From CAKZNE01 sp040222435 (GTDB taxonomy: Bacteria; Bacteroidota; Bacteroidia; Flavobacteriales; Schleiferiaceae), in assembly GCA_965212245.1 (NCBI GenBank), contig OZ243107.1, positions 3,286,001 through 3,350,000 of the forward strand: 64,000 bases of DNA, written 5' to 3'. A model generated the notes under the pieces. It ran no database searches and had not been told where the DNA came from. It worked only from the letters and a program-made list of their open reading frames with translations. The position numbers and the translations under genes are program-made. This document shows, in pieces, positions 1 through 9,142 of this stretch (its first letter is position 1; the number at the start of each line of letters is the position of its first letter).

Positions 1-281
1 AATTCCCATAAGGTAGATGGAGAGGGAGCTGAATCAACCGAATAGAGTACTTCCCTTACCTGCTCAATCCGTTTTTCCAATTGGAATTCTTCCCGGAAGA
101 ATAAGGTTAGCGTATGATAGGCAGGCACACTTTCCAATACGGTATCTCTCATATTCCGGTGAAGAGCAGACTGGGCTTTAAGAATAGCAGTTAATATGGA
201 TTTATGGATCTTACCTGGCCATTCAATCAACAAGCTTTGATTGGATAACTTTTTGTAATTCAAGGGATCGGGCTTAGTCAT
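1..281 (-). CDS. pxpB: 5-oxoprolinase subunit PxpB (KipI-like), 3' end outside window
   Basis: N-terminal 93 residues of a protein that runs off the left edge. PxpB pairs with PxpC to form the ATP-dependent 5-oxoproline amidohydrolase, which opens pyroglutamate to glutamate in the cytoplasm. The reading frame begins MTKPDPLNYKKLSNQSLLIE and contains the family features SLLIEWPG and VPAYHTLTLFF, where other members have a valine-proline-alanine-tyrosine stretch after the first helix. The ATG overlaps the stop of pxpA by four bases (ATGA), so translation is probably coupled. Family assignment rests on these motifs and on the pxpA neighbour; the rest of the protein is not visible. Confidence 0.8.
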   Translation of the reverse strand, partial: MTKPDPLNYKKLSNQSLLIEWPGKIHKSILTAILKAQSALHRNMRDTVLESVPAYHTLTLFFREEFQLEKRIEQVREVLYSVDSAPSPSTLWE

Positions 282-1012
282 GTTAACTGAATATTTGCAT
301 CCAAAAGTTGCTTACGCAGTGATTTTAAGAGGTAGGGTGTTTCTGGCTGGTCGCCATGCACACAATATGTCCGTGGCTCAATAGTCACTGTTTTTCCGTT
401 GCCGGTTATCACTTCTTTTTGGATGAGCATTTTCAGAAAGCGCTCTGTTATGGTAGCACTATCGGTTAGAACCGCATCCGGGTAATCTCTGGAAACCAGG
501 CTAAGATCAGGGTTATAATTACGATCCAGAAAGGCCTCACTCCATACATTCAATCCTTGTGACCAGCCCAAACTTTCCAATACCGAACCGCATGGCGCGT
601 ATAATATCAGGTTACAGGCCGCTGCAACCTCTGTAATAATTGTGGCGGTTTCCGCTTCACGGGCTGCTTTATTGTATAAAGCCCCGTGCGGTTTTAAGTG
701 GTGTATGATCATTTCCATTTCACGGGCCGTATCCACAAGGTTTTTCACCTGGCTCAGGATAGAGTCAAAAAGCTTTTCATTACGTATTGATAGCTCATTT
801 CGTCCGAAATTTTCCCGGTCGGGGTACGAAGGGTGCGCCCCTGCCCTAACTCCTTGCCTTTTGGCCAGTAGCAAGGTTTGTTGCATAGACTCTGTGCTGC
901 CTGCATGTCCCCCACACGCTATGTTACAGGAAGTTATATAAGGCATTATAAGGTGATCGTTGCCATAGCCTTCTCCCAAATCGCAGTTCATATCCGCCAG
1001 AAATTTCAACAC
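278..1012 (-). CDS. pxpA: 5-oxoprolinase subunit PxpA (LamB/YcsF family)
   Basis: A 244-residue protein of normal length for PxpA, the subunit that works with PxpB and PxpC to hydrolyse 5-oxoproline using ATP. Family motifs in order: DMNCDLGEGYGND near the N-terminus, NIACGGHAG around residue 31, GAHPSYPDRENFGR around 58, HHLKPHGALYNKAA around 104 and CVHGDQP near the C-terminus. The first ATG gives a seven-residue extension before the usual MNCDLGE start (ATG at 991), so either start is possible. It is the first visible gene of a minus-strand pxpAB operon, overlapping pxpB by four bases. Confidence 0.92.
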   Translation of the reverse strand: MLKFLADMNCDLGEGYGNDHLIMPYITSCNIACGGHAGSTESMQQTLLLAKRQGVRAGAHPSYPDRENFGRNELSIRNEKLFDSILSQVKNLVDTAREMEMIIHHLKPHGALYNKAAREAETATIITEVAAACNLILYAPCGSVLESLGWSQGLNVWSEAFLDRNYNPDLSLVSRDYPDAVLTDSATITERFLKMLIQKEVITGNGKTVTIEPRTYCVHGDQPETPYLLKSLRKQLLDANIQLT

Positions 1013-1063
1013 TAATTATTTTTTATTGAAAAGGTAATGTAGTATGAATTGTTCAGGTGGTAA

Positions 1064-1186
1064 AATCCGGCATTCGGAACTCAAGTTAAACACACAAGCC
1101 TGGTGGAAGGTGATTACAATCTGGATTGTACAATTGATGGCTTTGGAGCCATGTCGGTCAAACCAGTGTGGGTTAAGAAAGCTTAA
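1064..1186 (+). pseudogene. phnA/yjdM C-terminal fragment (gene remnant)
   Basis: An open stretch with no start codon, preceded in frame by TAA at 1061-1063, encodes GTQVKHTSLVEGDYNLDC, then TIDGFGAMSVKPVWVKKA and a stop. This closely resembles the C-terminal half of the small zinc-ribbon protein PhnA/YjdM, whose members typically end with a GTKVKNIRLVEGDH-like stretch and an IDGFGAMKLKSEFVKK-like tail. The zinc ribbon and the rest of the N-terminal half are missing. It is best read as a decayed copy left between pxpA and the SGNH gene. Function is presumably lost. The resemblance is from memory, not from a search. Confidence 0.6.
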
Positions 1187-1298
1187 AGCTATTCTGTGGT
1201 ATCTTGTTTTTGAAATAGAACCCTTTTCTATCTACCTGGTAAAAAGCAGACGCATAAGCTCTGATCTTCAAGCTTAGTGTCCATATTACAATTACCCT

Positions 1299-1306
1299 TA
1301 TATTTG
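1299..1306 (+). promoter_or_regulatory. Possible Bacteroidota -7 promoter box
   Basis: TATATTTG fits the Bacteroidota -7 consensus TAnnTTTG and lies 21 bases before the ATG at 1328. A clear TTG -33 box at the expected 19-21 bp spacing is not visible, so the call is weak. Confidence 0.35.
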
Positions 1307-1327
1307 AGACATAAAATTCTAATTACT

Positions 1328-3139
1328 ATGCGTAAACGTTATACTTTTTTAATGGCGATGGTGCTGGGAGGTGCCATGTCTTCTATAGCACAACTGGACA
1401 CCATAAAGATTGATCTTGGGAACCCTTCCAGCATCAGTACAGCTCCCTGGAATAATATTACGGATGAAGATCAGGGTTCAATAGCTGACCTCTTGAACCA
1501 GAATGGCTTTACCACTGGTATCAGTGTAGCTGTAACCGACTCTTTTAATGGAAATAATACGGCCGGTTTGGTGGCAAATGATTCCTTAAAGGTATCAGAT
1601 AATGCTGCCGGAGATAGTTTTTTTGGTAGTAAAGTACCCGCTGTAGAGGGCCACCAGATAACCGGAGGGTTAACTTTTTATCACATGGACCCCAATACAC
1701 CCTACAGCTTTGCTGTATATGCCTCAAGGGGCGGAGCTTCCGATAATCGTGAAACCAAGTACATTGTGGAGGGAGTTGTAAAGGATTCTGCTAATTTAAA
1801 CGCGGCTGGAAATTCAGATTATCAGGTTCGCTTTTTTGGAATATACCCTGCAGCGGACAGTACCATTGTGTTAACGGCTACCACCGGCCCGAATAACACC
1901 AATGGCAGTGGCTATTACTATATGGGAGCTATTCAGGTAACCTATGTAAATACAGCAGGCCCTGGTACTAAATCACTAGCTCTTACTTCACCTAATGGTG
2001 GTGAATATTGGGAAGAAGGTAAACAACCGGAAATAAGCTGGGAAAGCCAAAACCTGGTGAATATTGGTATTGAATATTCAACCGATAATGGTTCTACCTG
2101 GAATTCGGTAGCCGCATCGGCCCCTGCCCTTTCGGGTTCGTACAGTTGGACCGTGCCCAGCGGTACATCTTCTAATGCCTTGGTACGCATTTTTGATCCC
2201 AATGATGCAACCATTGCAGATACCAGTGATATGTCTTTTGAAATTGTTTCTCAAGACCCTAATACTTACCAAATTGTAGTACTTGGTTCATCCACTGCCG
2301 CAGGTACAGGACCCAGTTCTTTAGATAGCGCCTGGGTATGGAGGTACCGTAAATACATTACACAAATGGATACCCGCTTTCAAGTGATAAACCTGGCGGT
2401 AGGTGGTTTTCAAACCAAGAATATTATTCCTTCCGGAAATGCCAGTAAAAATATTACCAAAGCCATGACCTATGTGCCTGATGCTATTATTGTAAACCTT
2501 CCTTCCAACGATGCCACTTCAGGGGTGCCGGTAACTACTCAGCTGGCCAACTATGCCCAAGTCAGTCAAATTGCGGCAGCCGGAAACGCATCTCTTTGGG
2601 TGGCTACCCCCCAACCGCGTGATCTTACCGACCCTGCTAAACTGCAGATCCAAATGGATATGGTAGACTCCACTTATACAGTTTTCGGAAATTTCGCTAT
2701 TGATTTCTGGACTGGTTTTAATGAAACTGACGGCACTTTGGTAGATGCTTATGATAGTGGTGATGGTATTCATATGAATGATCCTGCCCATAAGATATTG
2801 TTTGAAAGGGTTATTGGTAAGGGTATTTATAACTACATCTTAAATAACCCAAATCCCAATCCTGATAATATTGGCATTCATGAGCATCGCCTGGAAGGTT
2901 TACGGGTATTCCCTAATCCCGTTTCTGATCGTTTACAGCTTAGTACGGAAGGCACCCGGGGTATGCAACTTAAAGGCTTCTCTCTCTTTAATATAAATGG
3001 ACAGAAGGTGATGGAGGCTCAATACCAGAACGAAACAACTTCTGAATCAGTAAACGTAAATCAATTGGATAATGGTATTTATCTCATGAAGGTTGAAACC
3101 AACCAGGGTGTAAGCTCATACCCATTACTTATTCAGTAA
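1328..3139 (+). CDS. Secreted SGNH/GDSL hydrolase with T9SS sorting domain
   Basis: 603 residues from the ATG at 1328, chosen because it opens a signal peptide (MRKRYTFLMAMVLGGAMSSI) ending in AQ; an upstream GTG at 1277 would only add a poor extension. An N-terminal beta-rich domain (about residues 25-210) is followed by an Ig-like module beginning LTSPNGGEYWEEG. Next comes an SGNH esterase-type domain with VVLGSSTAAGTG (serine near 322), a block-III-like NLPSNDA and DGIHMND (Asp 479 and His 482, the usual catalytic pair). The C-terminus starts FPNPVSDRLQL and is a T9SS type A sorting domain, so export and surface anchoring or release by T9SS is expected. The substrate (an acyl or acetyl ester, perhaps on polysaccharide) cannot be read from sequence. 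Confidence 0.85.
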   Translation: MRKRYTFLMAMVLGGAMSSIAQLDTIKIDLGNPSSISTAPWNNITDEDQGSIADLLNQNGFTTGISVAVTDSFNGNNTAGLVANDSLKVSDNAAGDSFFGSKVPAVEGHQITGGLTFYHMDPNTPYSFAVYASRGGASDNRETKYIVEGVVKDSANLNAAGNSDYQVRFFGIYPAADSTIVLTATTGPNNTNGSGYYYMGAIQVTYVNTAGPGTKSLALTSPNGGEYWEEGKQPEISWESQNLVNIGIEYSTDNGSTWNSVAASAPALSGSYSWTVPSGTSSNALVRIFDPNDATIADTSDMSFEIVSQDPNTYQIVVLGSSTAAGTGPSSLDSAWVWRYRKYITQMDTRFQVINLAVGGFQTKNIIPSGNASKNITKAMTYVPDAIIVNLPSNDATSGVPVTTQLANYAQVSQIAAAGNASLWVATPQPRDLTDPAKLQIQMDMVDSTYTVFGNFAIDFWTGFNETDGTLVDAYDSGDGIHMNDPAHKILFERVIGKGIYNYILNNPNPNPDNIGIHEHRLEGLRVFPNPVSDRLQLSTEGTRGMQLKGFSLFNINGQKVMEAQYQNETTSESVNVNQLDNGIYLMKVETNQGVSSYPLLIQ

Positions 3140-3340
3140 TATACCATTCTGCACATTCAGGAGAACCCATATAACCGGGGTTCTGGCAAGGCTGTTGTAG
3201 TTTTAAAATAATGGTGGAGGGATGCATGACTTTAAATCATAAACTCATGTGTCTCTTCACCTTTTCTTTTTTAGACATATACTGCTCATCAATCCCCATA
3301 CTCCCTCATTTAAAGGAGTCAGTGGTAGCCAGGTTCCAAA

Positions 3341-3376
3341 AAAAACCCGGAAAGACATGAATTCATCCGGGTTTTT
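3341..3376. terminator. Bidirectional intrinsic terminator
   Basis: AAAAACCCGG at 3341-3350 pairs with CCGGGTTTTT at 3367-3376; the loop itself contains the palindrome ATGAATTCAT. The A-run and T-run make it usable from both sides, between the plus-strand SGNH gene and the convergent minus-strand PKD gene. Confidence 0.75.
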
Positions 3377-3398
3377 AAATAGTATATGTTGGATTAAA

Positions 3399-5846
3399 CT
3401 AGGGCTGTATAAGTACCCGTTCTCTGATAAATATATGCTCCCCTTCCAGTTGAAGGTGGTATAAGCCAGCCGGTAAATCTGAGATATTCAGCTCTATTTT
3501 AACTTCTCCTTGCTGGTCTGGTGTTACTTGATGTTCAAATACTCTTTGGCCAGCTGAAGTGAAAAGCGTGATACGCTCCGGAGAAATATTTTCGGCCTGC
3601 CAGGAAAGGTGAAGCTTTTCAGAAGCCGGATTAGGGTATAATTCTATTTTTTCTGAGGCATGTAATTCATCCAAACCTATCTGACTAAGCCGGTAAGCAT
3701 ACGAACCCTGTTCACTACATGCATTAGTAACCGTAAGTTGAACCAGGTAGCTAAGGCTAACGGTAGAATATGTATGCTGAGGATTCACACCACTTCCCCC
3801 GCTTCCGTCTCCGAAGTCCCATTGGTAAGAAACCGCATTTTGCGAGTTTGAAGCGTCAAACTGCACTACCATTCCATTGGATCCGCTGGAAGTGATTTGA
3901 TAGGTCCACGAAGGTATGGCGGGTAAACATAACTTAATAGTGTCGCCAAATACGGCACTATCCATACAGGCGTTCACAACCGTTAGTGTAACGTAGTAAT
4001 TCCCTAAGGTGCTGTAGGTGTGTACATAATTAGCACCGGTAGCACTTGATCCATCACCGAGATTCCAGTAGTAAGCGGTAGCTCCGCTGGAAGAAAGACT
4101 TCCATCAAACGCCACAATATTACCCGTTTGCATGCTGCCAAAATCAGCGGAAAGTGGAGCGCAAATATCAATGGTTTGAGTTACGGTATCGGCATCACCA
4201 CAGTCATTAACAGCTACAAGCTTAACAATATAGCTCCCTTCATTAGCATACGTGTGATTTATACCGGTCATTCCATTTAGTACCGCTCCATCTCCCATAA
4301 TCCAGCTCAGGGATGAGGCACCGGATACTCCGGTTGGTGTTAAATTGACGGTGTTTCCGGTTTGATTAACAGTAAAGCCACTAACCGAAACTACATCACA
4401 CACATCAACAAGCTGAATGGCCGTATCTCCTTCCCCACAGCTGTTTAATACAACCAGGGTTACTGTATATTGACCGGCCATAGTATACGTATGATTGGGA
4501 TTGGGATCGGATGATGAAGGGCTCCCATCACCAAAGTCCCATATAAAAGAGTTGCCATTACTTCCTGATGAAGAAAAAGAAACATTCAGAAAGGTATTAG
4601 TTGGGGTAATACTAGCTACCGCTGATGGTATATTAGGTGAGTAATATAATAATCCATTAGCCGAACCAACAGGCAGTTCCTGACCGCAGACCGACACTAC
4701 AGCATCACCATCAGAACCAGTTTGAAGATAAACCAATAAGACATCATTACTAGCCACCGGTTGCGTAAAAGTAAGTTCTACAATACTATCCTGAATCAGT
4801 TGAACCCCGGATACCGTCATACTCCCCTTTTGCATGGAGCTTACTAAAAATTCACTTCCGTTGGTACTTAATGAAGCAATAGATATTTTTCGGGTGGCGG
4901 ATAGTCTGAGGGTTTGGGCACCACAATCTACTGAATCGGCATTCAGAACAGGGGCATATACCATATCAAAACTGGGCAATGTGCAGGAATTGGCAATACC
5001 TAAAACCGGAGTAAAACGACCCTCACTGATCTTAATAAACGTTCCACCAAGATCCGGACGGTACTCCTCATACATAATGGTAATGGCATATTGCCCTCCG
5101 CTGGGCACCTGGGTTTGCACAGCACCTGTAGAGGCATTCAGCGAGTAACCCGTGGTGGAACCAACCGGATTACTGATGCTGTACCCTGCGCTATAGGTAT
5201 GATTTGTAAAGGAAGACCCGCTTTGGTAAGTAGGTGCTGAGGGGGTGTATACCACACTGTCTCCATCTGCTTCCGTAAAGCTGTATATATTCAGGGGTTT
5301 ATTGGGGCATGCAAACCTGATAAAGTCGGTTACATTTAACTCTGGCGTGGAATTGGGGCCGTTGAGGTTATTGAGGTCTGCATAAAAATAATCAGATCCA
5401 CTAAAGTTAGGCGTAATATTGATCATATTCGTATAACGACCGCAACAGGAGCTGCCGTAAAACCTGAAATCTGCACATGTTCCGGGCAGTGTAACAAAAC
5501 CTTTGAAAATAGCCATGGAAAGACTTATGGATCCGGAAACAGTTCCGGTGCAATAATCCAGGCCACTTAAAGTGGTAAGGCTGCCTCCCGAGGTTCCGAT
5601 GCGTGATACCTGAACGGTTTGATTAGGAAAACAACCGCTTGAAATGGCAACATTGGAAGAGGTAGGTGGTGCTATTCCTGAATTATCGTATACGGAATAG
5701 GCTATAATTTCATACCGAAGCGGATCATTTGACGGCCCGGGTGCACTGCGGTAGGTAATGATCATACCACCCAGTTCATGACCGGCTTTTGCACCAAAGG
5801 TTAGTGAAGTTAAAACGAATAACAGTAGTAGTTTTTTTACGAGCAT
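3399..5846 (-). CDS. PKD-repeat surface protein with T9SS sorting domain
   Basis: 815 residues with a signal peptide (KKLLLLFVLTSLTFGAKA). The mature N-terminus carries the HELGGMIITYR signature found at the start of many large Bacteroidota gliding- or adhesion-associated proteins (HxLGGEI type). A beta-rich region of about 390 residues is followed by four PKD-like domains, recognisable by WDFGDGS, WIMGDGA, WNLGDGS and WDFGDGS, each followed by a HTY stretch. The C-terminus (LYPNPASEKLHLSW onward) is a T9SS type A sorting domain. Role: probably cell-surface or secreted binding protein; no catalytic motif is seen. The gene at 15397 shares the HxLGGxI N-terminus but lacks the PKD array. Confidence 0.85.
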   Translation of the reverse strand: MLVKKLLLLFVLTSLTFGAKAGHELGGMIITYRSAPGPSNDPLRYEIIAYSVYDNSGIAPPTSSNVAISSGCFPNQTVQVSRIGTSGGSLTTLSGLDYCTGTVSGSISLSMAIFKGFVTLPGTCADFRFYGSSCCGRYTNMINITPNFSGSDYFYADLNNLNGPNSTPELNVTDFIRFACPNKPLNIYSFTEADGDSVVYTPSAPTYQSGSSFTNHTYSAGYSISNPVGSTTGYSLNASTGAVQTQVPSGGQYAITIMYEEYRPDLGGTFIKISEGRFTPVLGIANSCTLPSFDMVYAPVLNADSVDCGAQTLRLSATRKISIASLSTNGSEFLVSSMQKGSMTVSGVQLIQDSIVELTFTQPVASNDVLLVYLQTGSDGDAVVSVCGQELPVGSANGLLYYSPNIPSAVASITPTNTFLNVSFSSSGSNGNSFIWDFGDGSPSSSDPNPNHTYTMAGQYTVTLVVLNSCGEGDTAIQLVDVCDVVSVSGFTVNQTGNTVNLTPTGVSGASSLSWIMGDGAVLNGMTGINHTYANEGSYIVKLVAVNDCGDADTVTQTIDICAPLSADFGSMQTGNIVAFDGSLSSSGATAYYWNLGDGSSATGANYVHTYSTLGNYYVTLTVVNACMDSAVFGDTIKLCLPAIPSWTYQITSSGSNGMVVQFDASNSQNAVSYQWDFGDGSGGSGVNPQHTYSTVSLSYLVQLTVTNACSEQGSYAYRLSQIGLDELHASEKIELYPNPASEKLHLSWQAENISPERITLFTSAGQRVFEHQVTPDQQGEVKIELNISDLPAGLYHLQLEGEHIFIRERVLIQP

Positions 5847-5965
5847 AAGTGGCGGGTTATATTTAAGCTACCACAAAGTTGTTCAATTTTGCTATGCTGT
5901 AAAGACCCAATTATTAAAGGGTAAGAAAAGTTTTGTGAACGAAAACTCAAAAAACTTCTCAGAAG

Positions 5966-6466
5966 TTATTCTGATTGGAAATCCAACGCCACTGAATTAA
6001 TACAATAACGCAAACCGGTTGGTTTGGGGCCATCTTCAAAAACATGCCCCAGGTGTCCGTCACATTTAGCGCAGATCACCTCAGTGCGGTTCATGCCGTA
6101 ACTCATATCACTTTCATCAACTACAGAGGTATCGGAAGCTACATCATAAAAACTGGGCCAGCCCGTACCGGATTTAAATTTAGTTTCAGAAGAGAATAAT
6201 ACATTACCACAAGCTGCACAGATGTATAGCCCGTTTTTTTTGTTATCCAGGTACGTACCTGTAAAAGCTCTCTCCGTTCCCGCCTCTCTCAGTACTTTAT
6301 ACTCTTGGGCAGTTAGTTGGGCCTTCCATTCTGCTTCAGACTTTTCTACCTTAACTTTTACCTTACTCTTGCTAAGTGGCGATTCCTGTTTAACCTGATC
6401 CTGAAAGGTACAGGCAAAAAGAGCCAGGCTTAAGAGGGCAATGGATAGAGTCAGTATATTTTTCAT
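5966..6466 (-). CDS. msrB: Peptide-methionine (R)-S-oxide reductase, lipoprotein
   Basis: 166 residues. MsrB reduces the R-epimer of methionine sulfoxide in oxidised proteins. The zinc-binding pairs CAAC and CAKC are present, with GTGWPSF between them, HLGHVFEDGPKPTGLRYC and the catalytic cysteine in RYCINSVAL. The N-terminus (ILTLSIALLSLALFACTFQD) is a lipoprotein signal with lipobox LFAC, so this copy acts in the periplasm, probably repairing envelope proteins. It is a monocistronic minus-strand gene, divergent from the FKBP gene at 6638. Confidence 0.93.
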   Translation of the reverse strand: MKNILTLSIALLSLALFACTFQDQVKQESPLSKSKVKVKVEKSEAEWKAQLTAQEYKVLREAGTERAFTGTYLDNKKNGLYICAACGNVLFSSETKFKSGTGWPSFYDVASDTSVVDESDMSYGMNRTEVICAKCDGHLGHVFEDGPKPTGLRYCINSVALDFQSE

Positions 6467-6637
6467 AAGAGAATTGCTAAATTATTTCTGATTGTATATA
6501 CGCATAAGTAGCTTAACGAGTTCAACACATTAAAGCTATGGTGGTAAAAGAAGACAATACGTCAGGTGTACGACCTTCGGCAGGGTCATTGATCCCCGGT
6601 AGTTCAATTATTTAAAAATCAGAGAAAAACAAATCGC

Positions 6638-7066
6638 ATGGATTTAGTAAAAGAGAATGACACCATTCGCGTACACTACACCGGTAAACTTTCCAACGGA
6701 GAAGTCTTTGACTCTTCTGAAGGTCGTGATCCACTTGAGTTTACACTGGGACAAGGACAAATAATTCCAGGCTTTGAAAAAGGTGTGCTTAATATGAAGG
6801 TCAGTGAAAAGAAAACCATTGAAATTCCTTCTAATGAAGCATACGGAGAGCGAAGAGAAGACATGATGCAGGAAGTTCCTAAAGATCAGCTTCCTCCTGA
6901 AATTGACCCGAAAGTAGGTATGGGCTTAGTATCTAAAACACCTGAAGGTCAGGAAATGCGCCTTACCGTAGCTGAAGTAAAAGATGTAAGTATAGTAGTT
7001 GATGCTAACCATCCGCTGGCTGGTAAGGATCTTACGTTTGAAGTAGAACTGGTAGAGATCAAGTAA
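6638..7066 (+). CDS. SlyD-type FKBP peptidyl-prolyl isomerase
   Basis: 142 residues with no signal peptide, so probably a cytoplasmic folding factor. The FKBP domain is seen in VHYTGKLSNGEVFDSSEG, PLEFTLGQGQIIPGFEKG and the returning strand GKDLTFEVELVEIK. The insert between (about residues 65-120, YGERREDMMQEVPKDQLP onward) matches the chaperone insert-in-flap domain of SlyD. Unlike E. coli SlyD there is no histidine/cysteine-rich metal-binding tail. It stands alone and ends in a strong terminator shared with the convergent Gre gene. Confidence 0.9.
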   Translation: MDLVKENDTIRVHYTGKLSNGEVFDSSEGRDPLEFTLGQGQIIPGFEKGVLNMKVSEKKTIEIPSNEAYGERREDMMQEVPKDQLPPEIDPKVGMGLVSKTPEGQEMRLTVAEVKDVSIVVDANHPLAGKDLTFEVELVEIK

Positions 7067-7092
7067 GTTTACTCCTGATCCATTACAGATAT

Positions 7093-7123
7093 AAAAAAAG
7101 CTGCCTGTCAGGCGGCTTTTTTT
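7093..7123. terminator. Bidirectional intrinsic terminator
   Basis: A seven-base A-run, an 8-bp stem AGCTGCCT/AGGCGGCT with one G-U pair and a three-base loop, then a T-run. It sits between the convergent FKBP and Gre genes and touches the Gre stop codon. Confidence 0.8.
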
Positions 7124-7634
7124 ATGGATAGGATATATTTTCAATACGTAATTCTTCGGTGGTGTCCCCCAATTGAAACGTTACGATTTCAGCAGGTTTT
7201 TTACCCGCAATGGCTTTGGCAATGGGTGCAACAAAGGCTATTTTACCCTCCTTTACAGAAGCTTCGTCCACCCCAACAATAGTAAACTTGCGTATGCTTC
7301 CTTTGCGGGAGCCACTCAGGGTTTTAAGCTGAACCGTGGCCCCAAAGCGAACTTCATCTTTAGGTTGTTCAGCCGGGTCTAATACGCGGGCACTATTTAT
7401 ACGCTCCTGTACTAACCGAAGCTTGCCATCAATTATCATTTGGGCTCTTCTTCTTTCGGTTTCATTATCAGTGGGCTGGTTGGCACGTTCCTGCTCCAGT
7501 TCCTTTTTTTCGGTTTTCAATTGCTCTAAACCAAAACGCGTAACATAATTAGGAACTCCCGGAGGCAGTGCTGCCCGGGGAGGAATTAAGGGTGCTTCTT
7601 CCTGGTCATCTTCTTTTACAAATCCTCTGCTCAT
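7122..7634 (-). CDS. GreA/GreB-family transcription elongation factor
   Basis: 170 residues. Gre factors enter the RNA polymerase secondary channel and trigger cleavage of backtracked RNA. The opening MSRGFVKEDDQEEAPLIPPR is characteristic of GreB-type proteins. The coiled-coil follows (LEQLKTEKKELEQERANQ through ARVLDP) and then the C-terminal FKBP-like domain (VRFGATVQLKTLSG to the end), whose GKKPAEIVTF segment replaces the usual GKKVGDEVEV. It ends next to a shared terminator and lies downstream of the trk genes on the same strand, with 42 bases between the Gre ATG and the trkH stop; it is transcribed towards the left edge, after which no same-strand gene follows until msrB. Confidence 0.9.
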   Translation of the reverse strand: MSRGFVKEDDQEEAPLIPPRAALPPGVPNYVTRFGLEQLKTEKKELEQERANQPTDNETERRRAQMIIDGKLRLVQERINSARVLDPAEQPKDEVRFGATVQLKTLSGSRKGSIRKFTIVGVDEASVKEGKIAFVAPIAKAIAGKKPAEIVTFQLGDTTEELRIENISYP

Positions 7635-7676
7635 AGTATCAGGAACTAATAAAAGGCTTAATAGTTGAGAAATACC

Positions 7677-9134
7677 CTAACTATTCCGCCAGAAATAGGG
7701 CATAAACAGGATAAGTATAGTAAATAACTCTAAACGACCCAATAGCATCAGAAAGCTAAGGAACACCTTCCCTCCGGGCGGAATATGGGCAAAATTATCT
7801 ACCGGCCCCACACTTCCTATTCCCGGTCCGATGTTACCCAGTGTAGCTGCTACTGACCCGGTAGCCGACATAAAATCAAGACCCATAGCGGACATGACCA
7901 GTGAACCCAAGAAAAAGATGATGAGGTAGATAAGCACAAAAGCAGCTACGGTATTGGTTATATTCTGAGGAACCGCCATGCCGTTAAAACGCACGGGTAC
8001 TACAGCATTTGGATGCAGTTGGCGTTTAAGTTCCAGAAAGCTGTTCTTTATCAGCACTATGATCCGCATCATCTTAATACCTCCGGCTGTGCTTCCGGTA
8101 GAACCTCCCGAAAAGAAAAGTACGAAGATCAATACCATAAGGAAATTTGGCCAAAGCAAATAGTTATCTGAAATAAAGCCAGTGGTGGTAATAATGGATA
8201 CGATTTGAAAAAAACCGTTGCGTATGGCCAACTCTACATCTGTACCCTGAATAAAAATAAGGCCCAGTGCCGTGATCACCGATAAGATGAGGATATTAAT
8301 AGCATACACTTTAAACTCCTCGTTTTTTAAGAGTGTGCGAACTCTACCCGTAAAACCAAAATAAAGTAAGGTGAAGTTAACCCCGGCCAAAAACATAAAT
8401 ACAATAATGATGTAATGAATGGCCGGTGAAGTAAAGTAGGCTATACTGGCGTTTTTAGTGGAAAAACCACCCGTAGCCATGGTAGCCATAGCATGATTGA
8501 TAGCATCAAATCCACCCATGCCTGCTACCTTTAGTAAAATAGCCTCCGAAGCAGTAAGTAAAAAGTAAATTAACCAAAGCCGCTTGGCTGTTTCAGTAAT
8601 GCGGGGATGTAATTTATCCGGGGTTACCCCTGGGGCTTCAGCCACAAAAAGCTGCATACCTCCTACTCCCAGCAGGGGTAATATAGCCACCGTAAGAACA
8701 ATAATTCCCATACCACCCAGCCAGTGCGTCATACTACGCCAAAAAAGCAAACACTTAGGCATTATTTCTATATCGGTAAGTATGGTGGCTCCGGTAGTAG
8801 TAATACCACTTACCGTTTCAAAAACAGCATCTACCAAGTCTGGAATGGTACCGGATATAAGGTAAGGTAAACTACCGAAAACAGACATGGATATCCAGCC
8901 TAAAGCTACAATGAGGAAACCATCACGCTTACGGACGTCTTTATTGGAGTTGTTGGTGTTCAGCAGGTATAAACCAATGCCACAGCTAAAAGTTATTCCT
9001 GATGAAGTGAGTAAGGGCCTCCAGTCTTCATCATAATAAAAGGCCCACACCAGGCTAACCAGCATCATGAGCGATACGATCATCAGTAAAGTACCGATGA
9101 GCCGTGCGATCATTTTGAAGTTAAATTGTTGCAT
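7677..9134 (-). CDS. trkH: Trk-type potassium transporter membrane subunit TrkH
   Basis: 485 residues with ten or more hydrophobic segments. TrkH is the ion-conducting subunit of the Trk potassium uptake system in the inner membrane. The selectivity-filter-like loops are visible as TVSGITTTGATI, MATGGFSTKNASI, SIITTTGFISDNY and SVAATLGNIGPGIGSVGP, and the diagnostic FFSGGSTGSTAGGIKMMR is intact. It begins eight bases after the trkA stop, so trkA and trkH form one minus-strand operon and their products are expected to form the regulated complex. Confidence 0.95.
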   Translation of the reverse strand: MQQFNFKMIARLIGTLLMIVSLMMLVSLVWAFYYDEDWRPLLTSSGITFSCGIGLYLLNTNNSNKDVRKRDGFLIVALGWISMSVFGSLPYLISGTIPDLVDAVFETVSGITTTGATILTDIEIMPKCLLFWRSMTHWLGGMGIIVLTVAILPLLGVGGMQLFVAEAPGVTPDKLHPRITETAKRLWLIYFLLTASEAILLKVAGMGGFDAINHAMATMATGGFSTKNASIAYFTSPAIHYIIIVFMFLAGVNFTLLYFGFTGRVRTLLKNEEFKVYAINILILSVITALGLIFIQGTDVELAIRNGFFQIVSIITTTGFISDNYLLWPNFLMVLIFVLFFSGGSTGSTAGGIKMMRIIVLIKNSFLELKRQLHPNAVVPVRFNGMAVPQNITNTVAAFVLIYLIIFFLGSLVMSAMGLDFMSATGSVAATLGNIGPGIGSVGPVDNFAHIPPGGKVFLSFLMLLGRLELFTILILFMPYFWRNS

Positions 9135-9142
9135 ATGCCGGT

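Noticed and set aside
1044..1277. 77-codon plus-strand frame
   Set aside because: It crosses the PhnA-like remnant in the wrong frame and its product has no family features.
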